DNA of 64,000 nt. Source: UBA4742 sp037138595. Its GTDB lineage: Bacteria; Actinomycetota; Acidimicrobiia; Acidimicrobiales; Acidimicrobilacustridaceae. The stretch covers positions 19,107-83,106 of the forward strand of contig JBAXIB010000016.1 in the NCBI GenBank assembly GCA_037138595.1. The letters run 5' to 3'. Under the pieces are notes generated by a model that ran no database searches, was not told the DNA's origin, and saw only the letters and a program-made list of their open reading frames with translations. Made by a program: the position numbers and the translations under genes. Below, in pieces: positions 17,341 through 26,673 of this stretch (the stretch's first letter is position 1; each line of letters begins with the position of its first letter).

Positions 17341-18347
17341 AGAATCTCACTGTCCGGGATACTGAGTCGGTCGAACATAGCGCCATCTGGCACGTCGACT
17401 CGCTCGCCGATCACGCAAAGATTGGTCAAGGTAGCGCGTGAGCCAATGGTCGCATGCGGTCCGATGATTGAACCTCGCACGATCGCCCCCGCGGCGATGT
17501 GCGCCCCTGGGAGCACCAACGAGTCAGAAACCTCAGCGCCGGAATCTACTCGCACCCCTGCCATCACCACCGATCTCGTGACGACAGCGTCACTCGCCAC
17601 CGACGCCGTGGCATGAACGGCCCGTTCGGGATCACCCCGCGAGCCATCGATGAGATCAAGTTGTGATGACAGGTACGACGCTGGTGTGCCCGTATCGACC
17701 CAATAGGCGTGTGAATGCAGGGCAAACAGTGAATGGTCAGCGACCATCTCAGGAAAGGTCTCGCGTTCAATCGACACTCGGCGGCCCGATGGAATCCGTT
17801 TGAGAACCGACGGTTCGAGTACATAGGTTCCGGCATTGATCCAGTTTGTCGGCGCCTCGCCTGGTAGCGGCTTTTCGACAAATTGCTCGACCCTGCCTTC
17901 GCTATCGATTGGCACCACGCCATAGCGCGACGGATCCTCAACCGCGGTCAATGCGATAGTCCCTTCTGCTCCACGCTCGTGGTGGAAATTCCACAAATCT
18001 CCGAGGTCAAGGTCAGTCATCACATCGCCATTGACCACGATGAACGTGTTTTCGATTCCCCCGTCGTTGGCCGCAAATCGAACCGCTCCCGCAGTGTCGA
18101 GCGGCTCGGGTTCAACCGCGTAATGCAGCGCTACACCTGCGCATGAGTCGTCGGGATAGGCCTCTAAGAACGCGTCAGGTCGATAGCCGAGTGACAACAC
18201 GGCGTCGGTGACCCCGCCCGCAGCTAACTTCGCCATGACCCGTTCGATCATCGGCTTGTCGATAATTGGCAGCATCTGCTTCGGAAGATGCAATGTCAGC
18301 GGACGCAGGCGTGTTCCGAATCCACCTACAAGGACAACTGCCCTCAC
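17337..18347 (-). CDS. Sugar-phosphate nucleotidyltransferase, probable mannose-1-phosphate guanylyltransferase
   Basis: A 336-aa protein with an N-terminal nucleotidyltransferase domain (VVLVGGFGTRLRPLTLHLPKQMLPI, the GxGTRxxPxT..K pyrophosphorylase motif; NGDVMTD metal site; NAGTYVLEP) and a C-terminal left-handed beta-helix from about residue 245. It resembles actinobacterial ManC/RmlA2 proteins that make GDP-mannose, which would supply Gmd. A different sugar (glucose-1-phosphate) cannot be ruled out. It overlaps both neighbours by 4 nt and must be translated together with the histidine-rich protein and GalE. Confidence 0.85.
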   Translation of the reverse strand: MRAVVLVGGFGTRLRPLTLHLPKQMLPIIDKPMIERVMAKLAAGGVTDAVLSLGYRPDAFLEAYPDDSCAGVALHYAVEPEPLDTAGAVRFAANDGGIENTFIVVNGDVMTDLDLGDLWNFHHERGAEGTIALTAVEDPSRYGVVPIDSEGRVEQFVEKPLPGEAPTNWINAGTYVLEPSVLKRIPSGRRVSIERETFPEMVADHSLFALHSHAYWVDTGTPASYLSSQLDLIDGSRGDPERAVHATASVASDAVVTRSVVMAGVRVDSGAEVSDSLVLPGAHIAAGAIVRGSIIGPHATIGSRATLTNLCVIGERVDVPDGAMFDRLSIPDSEIL

Positions 18348-19105
18348 TGGGCCGGTGCAGGTGCCGAGGACGGAGTCGAATTGCTGGAAGTTGGAGGCAC
18401 TACCGATGGACCCGGCACGACCGTGTTCGAGGTCGCCCCGACTACGGAGGTAGCTGGCGTAGAGCCTGGCACGTCGGTCAGGTGGTCGAGCGTGGTGACG
18501 CTCGGCGGCTTCGGCACGTCGGTGCCCGGCGGCACAACGGCCAAGGTGAACACCATGCGATCACTGGTGTACTGGATCGAGCCAAAATCTTTTGTATAGA
18601 TCGTCGGAGGGGCGCTCAGGTCATCTGCTGACCATTGATAAACTGCTACCTCTGCTGGCTGACCATTGCAGTCGTAACCGTTGTGGTAGGCCGTGCCATT
18701 CGACACGGTCGTGAAGCCGTTGCTTTGAAAACTGAGCCCGGCGGTATCGCCAAAAATCTTCAGCGTTGCGTTCTTGCCAGCCGACCCTGCCGCAAACGGG
18801 TGAACGTGCATGATTCCGTCACCGTGGGTATGGATGCCCAACTTGTCGGCAGTCACATCAGTTAGCGGATCAATAAATTTGTCGCAGACGTAGATGCCAT
18901 AGGCGCCGTGCCAGTGTTCACCTACGGTCGGTGAGACCGCAGAAGCCTTCTGGTTCGAACCTTTTGCGATCACGATCACGCTGACACCGAAAACAAAAAT
19001 GGCGATTATCGCGACTGGGAACAACCAGCGATGGCGGCGACCTTGGGCTGCGCCACCAGCCCGCGCCGCTCGTGCAACCTTTTTGGAGGAAGAAGCCTTA
19101 CCCAT
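18344..19105 (-). CDS. Histidine-rich membrane-anchored protein of unknown function
   Basis: A 253-aa protein: a basic cytoplasmic N-terminus (KKVARAARAGG), one membrane segment (about 28-47), and an extracytoplasmic domain with clustered histidines: HWH at 64-66, HTHGDGIMHVH from 92 to 102, and H141, plus two cysteines (C74 and C146) that could form a disulfide. The last 55 residues are Ser/Thr/Pro/Val-rich, like a wall-spanning or glycosylated tail. The histidine pattern suggests a metal site (inference). It is the first gene of an operon with the nucleotidyltransferase and galE; its ATG is 9 nt after a TAGATT box. I do not recognise a characterised family. Confidence 0.85.
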   Translation of the reverse strand: MGKASSSKKVARAARAGGAAQGRRHRWLFPVAIIAIFVFGVSVIVIAKGSNQKASAVSPTVGEHWHGAYGIYVCDKFIDPLTDVTADKLGIHTHGDGIMHVHPFAAGSAGKNATLKIFGDTAGLSFQSNGFTTVSNGTAYHNGYDCNGQPAEVAVYQWSADDLSAPPTIYTKDFGSIQYTSDRMVFTLAVVPPGTDVPKPPSVTTLDHLTDVPGSTPATSVVGATSNTVVPGPSVVPPTSSNSTPSSAPAPAQ

Positions 19106-19114
19106 AGTCAGAAC

Positions 19115-19120
19115 AATCTA
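19115..19120 (-). promoter_or_regulatory. Putative -10 hexamer TAGATT, leaderless promoter of the histidine-rich protein-NTase-galE operon
   Basis: TAGATT on the minus strand, 9 nt before the ATG at 19105, in the 33-nt gap after the upstream GT4 gene. It suggests the operon is expressed independently of the glycosyltransferase operon upstream. Confidence 0.55.
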
Positions 19121-19138
19121 GTCGCGCACCAGCCAACC

Positions 19139-20389
19139 TCAACCGCGTAGTTCAAAAAAGAGGTTCTCATAGGCCTCTGCGACCGCGGCAGGCGATGCCC
19201 AGGACTCCACGAATTTCCGTCCCGACGCACCCATATCCCGTCCCATCTGCGGATCGTCAAGGATTTGGCGAAGTGCTTTCGTGAATGCTTCGGCATCTTC
19301 TGGTGCAACGGTGATGCCCGCCTCGGCCGCTTCGACTGTTCGGGCAACCTCGGTACCTGGGTCCACGCTGGCCACCAACGGCCGCCCCGCTGCCAGAATT
19401 GAATACAACTTCGACGGAACACTCGACCAGGCCAACCCTCGCTTCAACGGAACGACGTGCACATCGGCTGCTGCGAGCACCCGGGGCAGCTGCTCTTTTG
19501 GTGCCATCGGCACGAAATGCACGTTCGACATTCCGTGGGCGCGCCGTTCGAGATCAGGAAGGGCCGCTCCCCCGCCGTTGATCACAAAGGCAATATCGGC
19601 CTCGTGACGCAAAGCAACCGCAGCATCAAGCACCAGGTCAAGAGCTTGCGACAGTCCGACATTTCCGGCATACATCACGACTCGTTTTCCCGAAAGCCCG
19701 TTTTCGACTCGATAATCGTTTTCGGTCGGTCCAGGGGTGATCCACGTCGTGTCGATGAAGTTCGGAATCACGCGCACTTTCGAGGCCTGCGTCTCGCGTT
19801 CGACGCTATCCAACCCCTTGACCAGTTTCGCTCGAACATTGTCGGCCAAGTCATCGGATAACACGGTGACCGCGTCCGCGCGCCGATAGCTCGCTCGCTC
19901 AAGCCACCTCGCGGCGGCAATCGTTCGACGGCCAGTGAGGAGTCCAAGTTCAACGGCCACATCAGGAAATACGTCTTGGATATTGAATACAAATGGAACG
20001 CGCCGGACGCGACTGACCATCCAACCTGCAAGACCGAGGGTGAGTGGTGGCGACATCGCAAGTACAACATCGGGCTTGATCTTTGACATCGCTCCTTCCA
20101 ACGTGGCCAAGACAGTGAATCCACCGAACGCGACGGCCCGAGCGGGCAAATTGCGCTTGTCGGTCGGGAACGGGTGAACACGGGTGATCGTTCCCCACGA
20201 ACGCTGCTCATGGCGGACGAGCTGCCCATCCCAACCTGGTTCGAGTGCATGGTTTTGGTACCAAGGAAGCGAGGTAATGACATGCAGCCGATGTCCACGT
20301 TTGGTGAGTTCGGAAGCAATCGCGGTCATCACTTCGCCCGTCGGTGCGACGTCAGGCGCGAAGTGCGGACACAGCACCACGATGTTCAT
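19139..20389 (-). CDS. Glycosyltransferase family 4, WbuB-like
   Basis: A 416-aa GT-B glycosyltransferase beginning MNIVVLCPHFAPDVAPTGEV, with FNIQDVFPDVAVELG, the domain linker RVIPNFIDTTWITPG and the donor-site region VPSKLYSILAAGRPLVA. This pattern matches the WbuB/WcaI-like group acting on undecaprenyl-linked O-antigen or colanic-acid type oligosaccharides; the sugar is undetermined. The start at 20389 overlaps the previous gene's stop (ATGA). The longer frame to 20467 would overlap the preceding gene by 82 nt and is rejected. It is the last gene of the three-GT4 run. Confidence 0.9.
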   Translation of the reverse strand: MNIVVLCPHFAPDVAPTGEVMTAIASELTKRGHRLHVITSLPWYQNHALEPGWDGQLVRHEQRSWGTITRVHPFPTDKRNLPARAVAFGGFTVLATLEGAMSKIKPDVVLAMSPPLTLGLAGWMVSRVRRVPFVFNIQDVFPDVAVELGLLTGRRTIAAARWLERASYRRADAVTVLSDDLADNVRAKLVKGLDSVERETQASKVRVIPNFIDTTWITPGPTENDYRVENGLSGKRVVMYAGNVGLSQALDLVLDAAVALRHEADIAFVINGGGAALPDLERRAHGMSNVHFVPMAPKEQLPRVLAAADVHVVPLKRGLAWSSVPSKLYSILAAGRPLVASVDPGTEVARTVEAAEAGITVAPEDAEAFTKALRQILDDPQMGRDMGASGRKFVESWASPAAVAEAYENLFFELRG

Positions 20390-21552
20390 GTCGACGACCG
20401 ATGCTCGGCAATGCTCGCGATTCCATGGCGATAAGCGGTTACTAATGCGTTGGCTGATGCCTTCCAACTGAAGCGTGCAGCGCGATCGTGCCCACGAATC
20501 ACTAACTGCTGGGCGCGAGTTGGATCAGCTAAAAGCAACGCCATCGCATCACTCCATCCTTCGAGATCATCGGGGTCAATCAACAAACCCGAGTCGCCAA
20601 TGACTTCGGGAAGTGCCGTGACAGATGATGCGATCACCGGGACACCGCGATTCATTGCTTCAAGCACTGGCAGGCCGAATCCTTCATACCGTGAAGGAAA
20701 CGTTAATGCAGTGGCAGTCGCAAGCATCGCGTCGAGTTCGCCGGCTGGGATTCTGCCCGTGCGAATCACCCGCCTACCTAGGCCAAGTCGCTCGATTTCT
20801 CCTCGAAGCTCGCCTTCGGCTTGCGCCTCGCCACCAGTCAGAACCAAAAGCGGCTCAGGATTGGCGCGAGCGAGACGAGAAAACGCCCGCACCAGCGTCA
20901 CATGGTTTTTGTGCGGATAGGTGATCGCCGGGTACAAGAAAATGGGTCGCTGCCCTAACCCATGGCGACGGCGGGTATGACTAATCATGCGTTCGTCGAC
21001 CACATATGGCGGGTCAATTCCCGGTGGAACAATCAAGATCTGCTCATCGGCAATGTCCAACCGATCTACGACATCACGACGGACAAATTGACTCAGCGTC
21101 ACCACGACTTCTGCGTGTCGAACCGAACCAGGGACTGCTGCGCCGAGGTAGCCGCGTTTCACGAAGGAGAAATGTTCCGGATTCGCCATGGGCTGCAGGT
21201 CGTGAATTGTCAACATGCCTGGTCGCGATCGTCGAGGCGGCATCGTTCCGCCGAGATGATGCATGAGGTCGATTCCTTCCGAGCGAGCGCTGTGGTCCAA
21301 CCACGTTGACTCCGCCGATACCCGCAACAATTTTGACGAACCAGAGAGTGGGCCAATCACCGTGGGATGAGCGGCAAGAAGATCCGGATGGGTTGCGGCT
21401 AACGATCGGTTCACAAAGAGCACTACTTCGAGGTCAACCGATTCCAGACGTTCAAGCGAGAGCAGCAATCGAACGGTGTATTCCTCGCTGCCACCGACAA
21501 CGCCGGGCACAAGCCACAGCAGATTTGCACCGATTCGGGTTGGTGTCGTCAC
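20386..21552 (-). CDS. Glycosyltransferase family 4
   Basis: A 388-aa GT4 enzyme: LLWLVPGVVGGSEEYTVRLL in the acceptor fold, LTIHDLQPMANPEHFS, YPAITYPHKNHVTLVRAF in the inter-domain linker, and the donor-site FPSRYEGFGLPVLEAM. The fold and motifs are complete. The start is a GTG at 21552 that overlaps the stop of the upstream GT4 (GTGA). The sugar specificity cannot be read. It is the middle gene of three overlapping glycosyltransferase genes. Confidence 0.92.
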   Translation of the reverse strand: MTTPTRIGANLLWLVPGVVGGSEEYTVRLLLSLERLESVDLEVVLFVNRSLAATHPDLLAAHPTVIGPLSGSSKLLRVSAESTWLDHSARSEGIDLMHHLGGTMPPRRSRPGMLTIHDLQPMANPEHFSFVKRGYLGAAVPGSVRHAEVVVTLSQFVRRDVVDRLDIADEQILIVPPGIDPPYVVDERMISHTRRRHGLGQRPIFLYPAITYPHKNHVTLVRAFSRLARANPEPLLVLTGGEAQAEGELRGEIERLGLGRRVIRTGRIPAGELDAMLATATALTFPSRYEGFGLPVLEAMNRGVPVIASSVTALPEVIGDSGLLIDPDDLEGWSDAMALLLADPTRAQQLVIRGHDRAARFSWKASANALVTAYRHGIASIAEHRSST

Positions 21553-22649
21553 GAAACTTCCGAAAAAATAGTGCGGAGTGCATCGGCAGTGCGAGACCAC
21601 GGGAATGCCGCGGCGCGAGTCAGGGAATTGGCAGCCATGTGTGCAGCAAGGTCGTCATCGTCAAGCACCGATCCGAGCGCGTCGGCTAGCGCTGCGACGT
21701 CGGTGGGATCAACCAGCCGAGCCGCGCTGCCCGCCACTTCAGCTGTCGCGGTCCCTGCCGAAGTGATCACCGGGACGCCTTGCGCCATCGCTTCAAGTAC
21801 TGGTATTCCAAATCCCTCTTGCAGGCTGGGCAAACAAAACACGGCGGCAGCTGCGAACAGCGCCCGCTTATCGACCTCGGGCACAAACCCCAACGTACGA
21901 ACGCGGCCGGCGGCGGTCCCTAAGTGCGGCGTGAGATCTTCATTCCAACCACGCGGTCCAACTAACACCAGCTCGATGCCACAACGATCAAGCAACCGAA
22001 ATGCTTCAAGTAACACCGGCAGGTTTTTTCTCGGCTCGATCGTGCCAGTCCACATCACAAATGGTTTCGTTAGCCGATAGGTTGCCCGCACTCGATCGAC
22101 TTCACTTTCCGAAACCGGATCGATGTCGACACCCCACGGCACCAAACGAAGGCGCTTTTCATCAAATCCATACGCGATGCACGCGTTAATCGTGTCTTGC
22201 GATGGGCAGCACACCAGATCAGCGTCAGCGAGAGCCAGTTCAATAGCCCGATTGAAGAATCGAGCACCGCGCGCCGTTGATCGCGCTGGGTCAGTCAAGA
22301 ACGCAAGATCGTGGACTGTTACAACCAGTGGCGCCGTGCGCGGCGGCATCGCCATGCCCGTCACATAAATAACGTCAACCTGTCCGGTTGAGCGCTCTAT
22401 CGCCGGTCGCCGAAACCGGTGCCAGGACTCATACATCGCCCGTCGCGGCATCGGGATTTGCCGAATCGGAATGCTAGGAACAAACGGATCGGGCGGAAGT
22501 GCTCGATGCTTCGCGCTCACGCCGACAAGGTCGAGGTCATCAAGCCGCTGCAATGCACGAACCGCACCAAGGGCCGCGGCGGCGACGCCACCGGGCACAC
22601 GATGCCAGCACTGTTCGAGGGTGACGGCCACCCTGAGCTTCTGAGCCAT
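21549..22649 (-). CDS. Glycosyltransferase family 4
   Basis: A 366-aa GT4 enzyme with VTVHDLAFLTDPARS, CCPSQDTINACIAYGF, VPWGVDIDPVSE, WTGTIEPRKNLPVLLEAFRL and the donor-site LPSLQEGFGIPVLEAM. The start at 22649 (MAQKLRV) has GGGAG about 13 nt upstream; an in-frame GTG at 22682 would add eleven residues. uxs ends 75 nt upstream on the same strand. It is the first of three translationally coupled glycosyltransferases. Confidence 0.92.
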   Translation of the reverse strand: MAQKLRVAVTLEQCWHRVPGGVAAAALGAVRALQRLDDLDLVGVSAKHRALPPDPFVPSIPIRQIPMPRRAMYESWHRFRRPAIERSTGQVDVIYVTGMAMPPRTAPLVVTVHDLAFLTDPARSTARGARFFNRAIELALADADLVCCPSQDTINACIAYGFDEKRLRLVPWGVDIDPVSESEVDRVRATYRLTKPFVMWTGTIEPRKNLPVLLEAFRLLDRCGIELVLVGPRGWNEDLTPHLGTAAGRVRTLGFVPEVDKRALFAAAAVFCLPSLQEGFGIPVLEAMAQGVPVITSAGTATAEVAGSAARLVDPTDVAALADALGSVLDDDDLAAHMAANSLTRAAAFPWSRTADALRTIFSEVS

Positions 22650-22724
22650 GGGGTTGGAGTCTCCCACGCTTGAGCCGATCACCTGAGCGGGGTTGCGAAT
22701 TGGAGTTGGAGGCGGCGAAAACCC

Positions 22725-23663
22725 TCAGCGATCAATCGCATCGCGAAAATAGGACGCGGTTCGCTCGATTCCCTCGCGGAGTTGGATCGCTGGTTCCCAC
22801 CCAAGCAGATCTCGAGCTTTCGTAATGTCTGGACGACGTTGACGTGGATCATCAACCGGCAACGGTTCAAACACGATTGGTGAGGTCGAGGCCGTTACTT
22901 CCAGCACAAGCTCAGCAAGTTCAAGCATCGTAAACTCGTTTGGATTTCCGATGTTGATGGGGCCCGTTTCGTCTGAGTCCAACAACGCGAGGAAACCGCG
23001 AACCTCATCGTCGACGTAGCAAAAGCTGCGAGACTGGGTGCCATCTCCGTACATCGTGATGGGCTCGCCACGAAGTGCTTGAACAATAAAATTGGAAACC
23101 ACGCGACCGTCGTTGATGCGCATGCGCGGGCCGTACGTGTTGAATATGCGGACGATTCGCACCGATAGGGCGTGGGTCCGGTGGTAGGCCATGGCCATCG
23201 CCTCGCCGAAGCGCTTTGCTTCGTCATATACGCCACGAGGTCCGATGGGATTCACGTGCCCCCAATACTCCTCGGTCTGCGGATGCACCAATGGGTCTCC
23301 GTAGACCTCACTGGTTGAAGCCAACATGAACTTCGCACCTTTTGCTTTGGCTAAACCGAGTGCATTGTGGGTACCGAGGCTGCCAACTTTAAGCGTCTGA
23401 ATCGGCATCTCGAGATAGTCGATTGGCGATGCCGGGCTCGCAAAGTGCAACACCGCATCGACGTCATCAGACACGGCGATAAACGTGCTGACGTCGTGTT
23501 CAATAAATCGAAAACCTGGGCGGTCAATGACTGCAGCGAGATTGCTGAGTGCCCCGGTGCAGAGATTGTCGATTGCAATTACTTCATCGCCGCGGTCGAG
23601 AAGCCATGTCGACAGGTGCGAGCCCAAAAACCCGGCGCCGCCGGTTAACACGATGCGCGCCAC
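22725..23663 (-). CDS. uxs: UDP-glucuronate decarboxylase (UDP-xylose synthase)
   Basis: A 312-aa SDR enzyme converting UDP-glucuronate to UDP-xylose with loss of CO2. The signature HFASPASPIDYLEMPIQTLK and the active-site region GPRGVYDEAKRFGEAM (the YDEAKR form of YxxxK) are specific to UXS enzymes, with STSEVYGDPLVHPQ and RIFNTYGPRM also present. It follows ugd with a 1-nt overlap (TAGTG), starting with GTG, so the two enzymes form a direct pathway pair. A UDP-xylose 4-epimerase activity to UDP-arabinose is not evident. Confidence 0.93.
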   Translation of the reverse strand: MARIVLTGGAGFLGSHLSTWLLDRGDEVIAIDNLCTGALSNLAAVIDRPGFRFIEHDVSTFIAVSDDVDAVLHFASPASPIDYLEMPIQTLKVGSLGTHNALGLAKAKGAKFMLASTSEVYGDPLVHPQTEEYWGHVNPIGPRGVYDEAKRFGEAMAMAYHRTHALSVRIVRIFNTYGPRMRINDGRVVSNFIVQALRGEPITMYGDGTQSRSFCYVDDEVRGFLALLDSDETGPINIGNPNEFTMLELAELVLEVTASTSPIVFEPLPVDDPRQRRPDITKARDLLGWEPAIQLREGIERTASYFRDAIDR

Positions 23664-24943
23664 TAACGCCGTCCGATACCCGAGTAGGTGAATCCTCGGC
23701 GAGTCAACGCAGCGCGATCAAGCAAATTTCGGGCGTCGACTACACACGTCGAAGCCATCAGCGTCGCTACGCGATCAAGGTCAACCCATTTGAACTCATC
23801 CCACTCGGTCAGCACCGCCAATACGTGTGCCCCGTCGCAGGCCTCATATGCGTCACCAACGATCGTGAGATCGGGAAGCTGCTCGAGCGAAGTTGTTACC
23901 GACGGGTCATACCCCTGAACGGTCGCACCAGCGGCGATCAGTCGCTTCACGATTTCGAGAGAAGGCGATTCCCGCAAGTCGTCAGTGTTTGCTTTGAAGC
24001 TCAGCCCCCAGACTCCAACCACCTTTCCGTCAACCGAGCCATCGGCGAGCGAAATGATTTTTTCAGTTGTGCGTTCAAATTGTTCATGATTTGCGGTGAC
24101 GACTCCCTTGAGCAGATCAAAGTCGTAGCCCGCTTCACGAGCGATGTACAACAGCGCTTGCACGTCCTTGGGAAAACATGATCCACCCCAGCCCGGCCCC
24201 GGGCGCAAGAATTCATGGCCGATCCGTTTGTCGTAACCCATTCCCAAAACAACGTCGGTCACGTCCGCGCCTACGGCTTCACACACGGCCGCGACGGCGT
24301 TTACGAACGAAAGCTTCGTCGCAAGAAATGCATTGCTGGCATATTTAATGGTCTCGGCCGATGCGGGATCAGTCACCATGAATGGCGCCGCAACACCGAT
24401 GTACAACGCCGCGACCCGAATCGCAGCCGATTGATCGTCACTACCAATCACCACCCGGTCAGGATGCAGAAAATCACTGACCGCCGATCCTTCGCGAAGA
24501 AATTCCGGGTTCGACACCACGAAAACGTCTGACCGACCTAAGGCGTGTTCCACCTTTCTCGTCGAACCGACTGGAACGGTCGACTTATTGATCACGATGG
24601 ACTCTGGGGTCAGACCTGGGGCGATTTCGCGCGCGGCGGCTTCGATATAGCTCAGGTCAGCCGAACCGTCTTCTCCCTGGGGAGTCGGCACACACAGATA
24701 GACGAACTCAGACCCGGCGAGCGCATTTGCCGCCCCGTGAACAAAGCGGAGGCGTCCCGAGTCGATTCCCTCGCGAACCAGTTCTTCGAGGCCGGCTTCA
24801 AGGATCGGGATCTCGCCACGCGAGAGCGATTCCACCTTGGCGGCGTCGATGTCAGCGCAAACAACCGTGTGCCCAAGGTGAGCAAAGCACGCACCAGTGG
24901 TAAGCCCGACATAGCCGGTGCCGATAATCGCGATGTTGCCCAT
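23663..24943 (-). CDS. ugd: UDP-glucose 6-dehydrogenase
   Basis: A 426-aa NAD-dependent dehydrogenase oxidising UDP-glucose to UDP-glucuronate. It shows IAIIGTGYVGLTTGACFAH, STVPVGST, NPEFLREGSAVSDFLHPDR, the catalytic cysteine motif GPGWGGSCFPKD and the C-terminal NAD-half YDPSV. The start at 24943 (MGNIAIIG) has GGAG about 12 nt upstream; a TTG at 24964 would add seven residues and is less likely. It precedes uxs with a 1-nt overlap. Confidence 0.96.
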   Translation of the reverse strand: MGNIAIIGTGYVGLTTGACFAHLGHTVVCADIDAAKVESLSRGEIPILEAGLEELVREGIDSGRLRFVHGAANALAGSEFVYLCVPTPQGEDGSADLSYIEAAAREIAPGLTPESIVINKSTVPVGSTRKVEHALGRSDVFVVSNPEFLREGSAVSDFLHPDRVVIGSDDQSAAIRVAALYIGVAAPFMVTDPASAETIKYASNAFLATKLSFVNAVAAVCEAVGADVTDVVLGMGYDKRIGHEFLRPGPGWGGSCFPKDVQALLYIAREAGYDFDLLKGVVTANHEQFERTTEKIISLADGSVDGKVVGVWGLSFKANTDDLRESPSLEIVKRLIAAGATVQGYDPSVTTSLEQLPDLTIVGDAYEACDGAHVLAVLTEWDEFKWVDLDRVATLMASTCVVDARNLLDRAALTRRGFTYSGIGRR

Positions 24944-25035
24944 GTCTTTGGAACTCCAAGTCAAGTGAGGATCGCGATGGGTTCGAGATCAACTATGAGT
25001 GACGGCGGCCCATCGTAGTGATGTGGCAACGCCGA

Positions 25036-26604
25036 TCACCCACATGTCTCGCCAGGAGGCGTCGCTGGGACCATTCCGCGTTCAGGAGTCTGGGGAGTCT
25101 GCTGGTCAGCCGTCGGTGGAATGGTGGTCGCCCCAGGAGCAGGTGTGGTCGTTGTGGTCGTCGTGGCAAGAAATGCACTGAAGTCGTTGACATCGCGCGG
25201 ATCGCTACGCAACGCAGTGAAATCCTTACCGGTCACGAGAACAATTTGCTTCTCACTCAACGTCTTATCCAGGACAAACTGCGGCTGACCGTCGACGAAT
25301 CGGGCGAGTTCGACTGACGCATTTTCGTTTCCTGGTGCGTAGTGGATTTGGGTACCACCTGTTTTGAAACTCGATGAGTCGCTCGACGTGCCTGGAGTGA
25401 ACCCGACTTTGGTCGCCTGGGCCAAAACCACATTTGCCTGCGCTGACTTGCCTGATCCATTCAGTACATCGACTCGGATCACATGCAGTGGGTTAGTCGA
25501 AACAGGTTCGTTCCGGAAGAGTGCAAAAATTGGTTGAGCGGCGATTTTGTCGAGCAACAACACCGAAGCACCACCGATGGTGGTGCCGGTGGTCGGCGGT
25601 GTATAGGTCGCAATCGACTCAGGGTTGAACTCACGAAATTGCGTGCCGAGGTTGATGAGGTCCTGAGTTGTAACCCGATCGTCAAGGGTGACGTTGCCCT
25701 GAGCCACACCGATGAGTTGATTCAGCACAAAAGGATTCCTGACTCCTTTTGCGATTGCCCGTTTGAGCGCCAGTTTGATGAATTGTTGCTGGCGGGTGAT
25801 GCGTCCGAAATCGCTGGTTGGGTCTCCCACCCACGCCTTTCCCCCATTGCCAGTCTTCGTCTCGAAATGTCGCGACCTCGCATAGGCAAGCGCGTCCATC
25901 CCATTGAGGGTGACGCAGCCCGGTTGATCGACACCGAAACCAGTGTTGAGATCGCGCGCTGGCCACTGAAAATAGATCGGCACGCCACCAACGGCATCTA
26001 CCAAACTTCGAAACCCATGAAAATTGACCTGCACATAGTGATTGATCGGAATTCCGAAATCTTGTTGAATCGTCTTGATCAACCGTTCAGGACCGCCGCC
26101 CGAGAGCGCGGTGTTGATGCGCTGATCACCACCGGTACCGGCAATGGGAACCCACAAATCTCGCGGTAACGACAGAATCGATGCCTGCTTGGTGATGGGA
26201 TCGGTTCGCAAAATCATGATCGTGTCGGACAACAACGAGGCCCGACTGCGACCGATAAGTACCGGGTCATTCGCATTGAGGCCTTCAGAGTTGTCAACCC
26301 CGACCAACAAGTAATTTTCAGGTTGCGGATCGCCCGACGAACTCTGATCAAGCGTCGAGCCCAAACCGCCATAGCGCTGGACATCGCTGGCTTGGCGAAA
26401 TACGTAGGCCAGCCCGGCCGCCGACGAAAAACACACCACGACCACAAACACATTGAGCGCAATGACCAGCCGCTGGAACCAGGTCCGACGCCGCATTGAT
26501 CGTCGAGCGCTCGTTGCCACAAGCGGTGACGGTACCAGTCGTTTCCCACCTGAGGGGACCACCCCGGCGCAAGGCGGCGATCGATGCTTGAAGCCGTCCA
26601 TCAT
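25036..26604 (-). CDS. LytR-CpsA-Psr (LCP) family protein with LytR_C domain
   Basis: A 522-aa membrane enzyme of the family that ligates polyprenyl-linked glycopolymers to peptidoglycan. A basic N-terminus and one membrane segment (about 45-66) precede the LCP domain, with arginines that bind the pyrophosphate lipid: LSDTIMILRTDP, LSLPRDLWVPI, INTALSGGGPERLI, FHGFRSLVDAVGGVPI and ALAYARSRHF. A C-terminal LytR_C-like domain (RVDVLNGSGKSAQANVVLAQ) and a Thr/Pro-rich tail with a TTTTTTT run follow. The start could be 26604 or 26601. It is divergent from pabB. Adjacent ugd, uxs and GT genes fit a role in attaching this glycan to the wall (inference). Confidence 0.92.
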   Translation of the reverse strand: MMDGFKHRSPPCAGVVPSGGKRLVPSPLVATSARRSMRRRTWFQRLVIALNVFVVVVCFSSAAGLAYVFRQASDVQRYGGLGSTLDQSSSGDPQPENYLLVGVDNSEGLNANDPVLIGRSRASLLSDTIMILRTDPITKQASILSLPRDLWVPIAGTGGDQRINTALSGGGPERLIKTIQQDFGIPINHYVQVNFHGFRSLVDAVGGVPIYFQWPARDLNTGFGVDQPGCVTLNGMDALAYARSRHFETKTGNGGKAWVGDPTSDFGRITRQQQFIKLALKRAIAKGVRNPFVLNQLIGVAQGNVTLDDRVTTQDLINLGTQFREFNPESIATYTPPTTGTTIGGASVLLLDKIAAQPIFALFRNEPVSTNPLHVIRVDVLNGSGKSAQANVVLAQATKVGFTPGTSSDSSSFKTGGTQIHYAPGNENASVELARFVDGQPQFVLDKTLSEKQIVLVTGKDFTALRSDPRDVNDFSAFLATTTTTTTPAPGATTIPPTADQQTPQTPERGMVPATPPGETCG

Positions 26605-26673
26605 CTGGCTCGATCACTGAGCGCAAGGTCCACGGTGCGCTCCCGACGGCATTCTTGGGCGAAGATAACCACC

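Noticed and set aside
24975..25015. Inverted repeat CGATGGG/CCCATCG between the LCP gene and ugd
   Set aside because: The 27-nt spacer and 7-nt arms without a T-tract make it too weak to call a terminator or operator. A second weak repeat at 25021-25045 overlaps the LCP stop.
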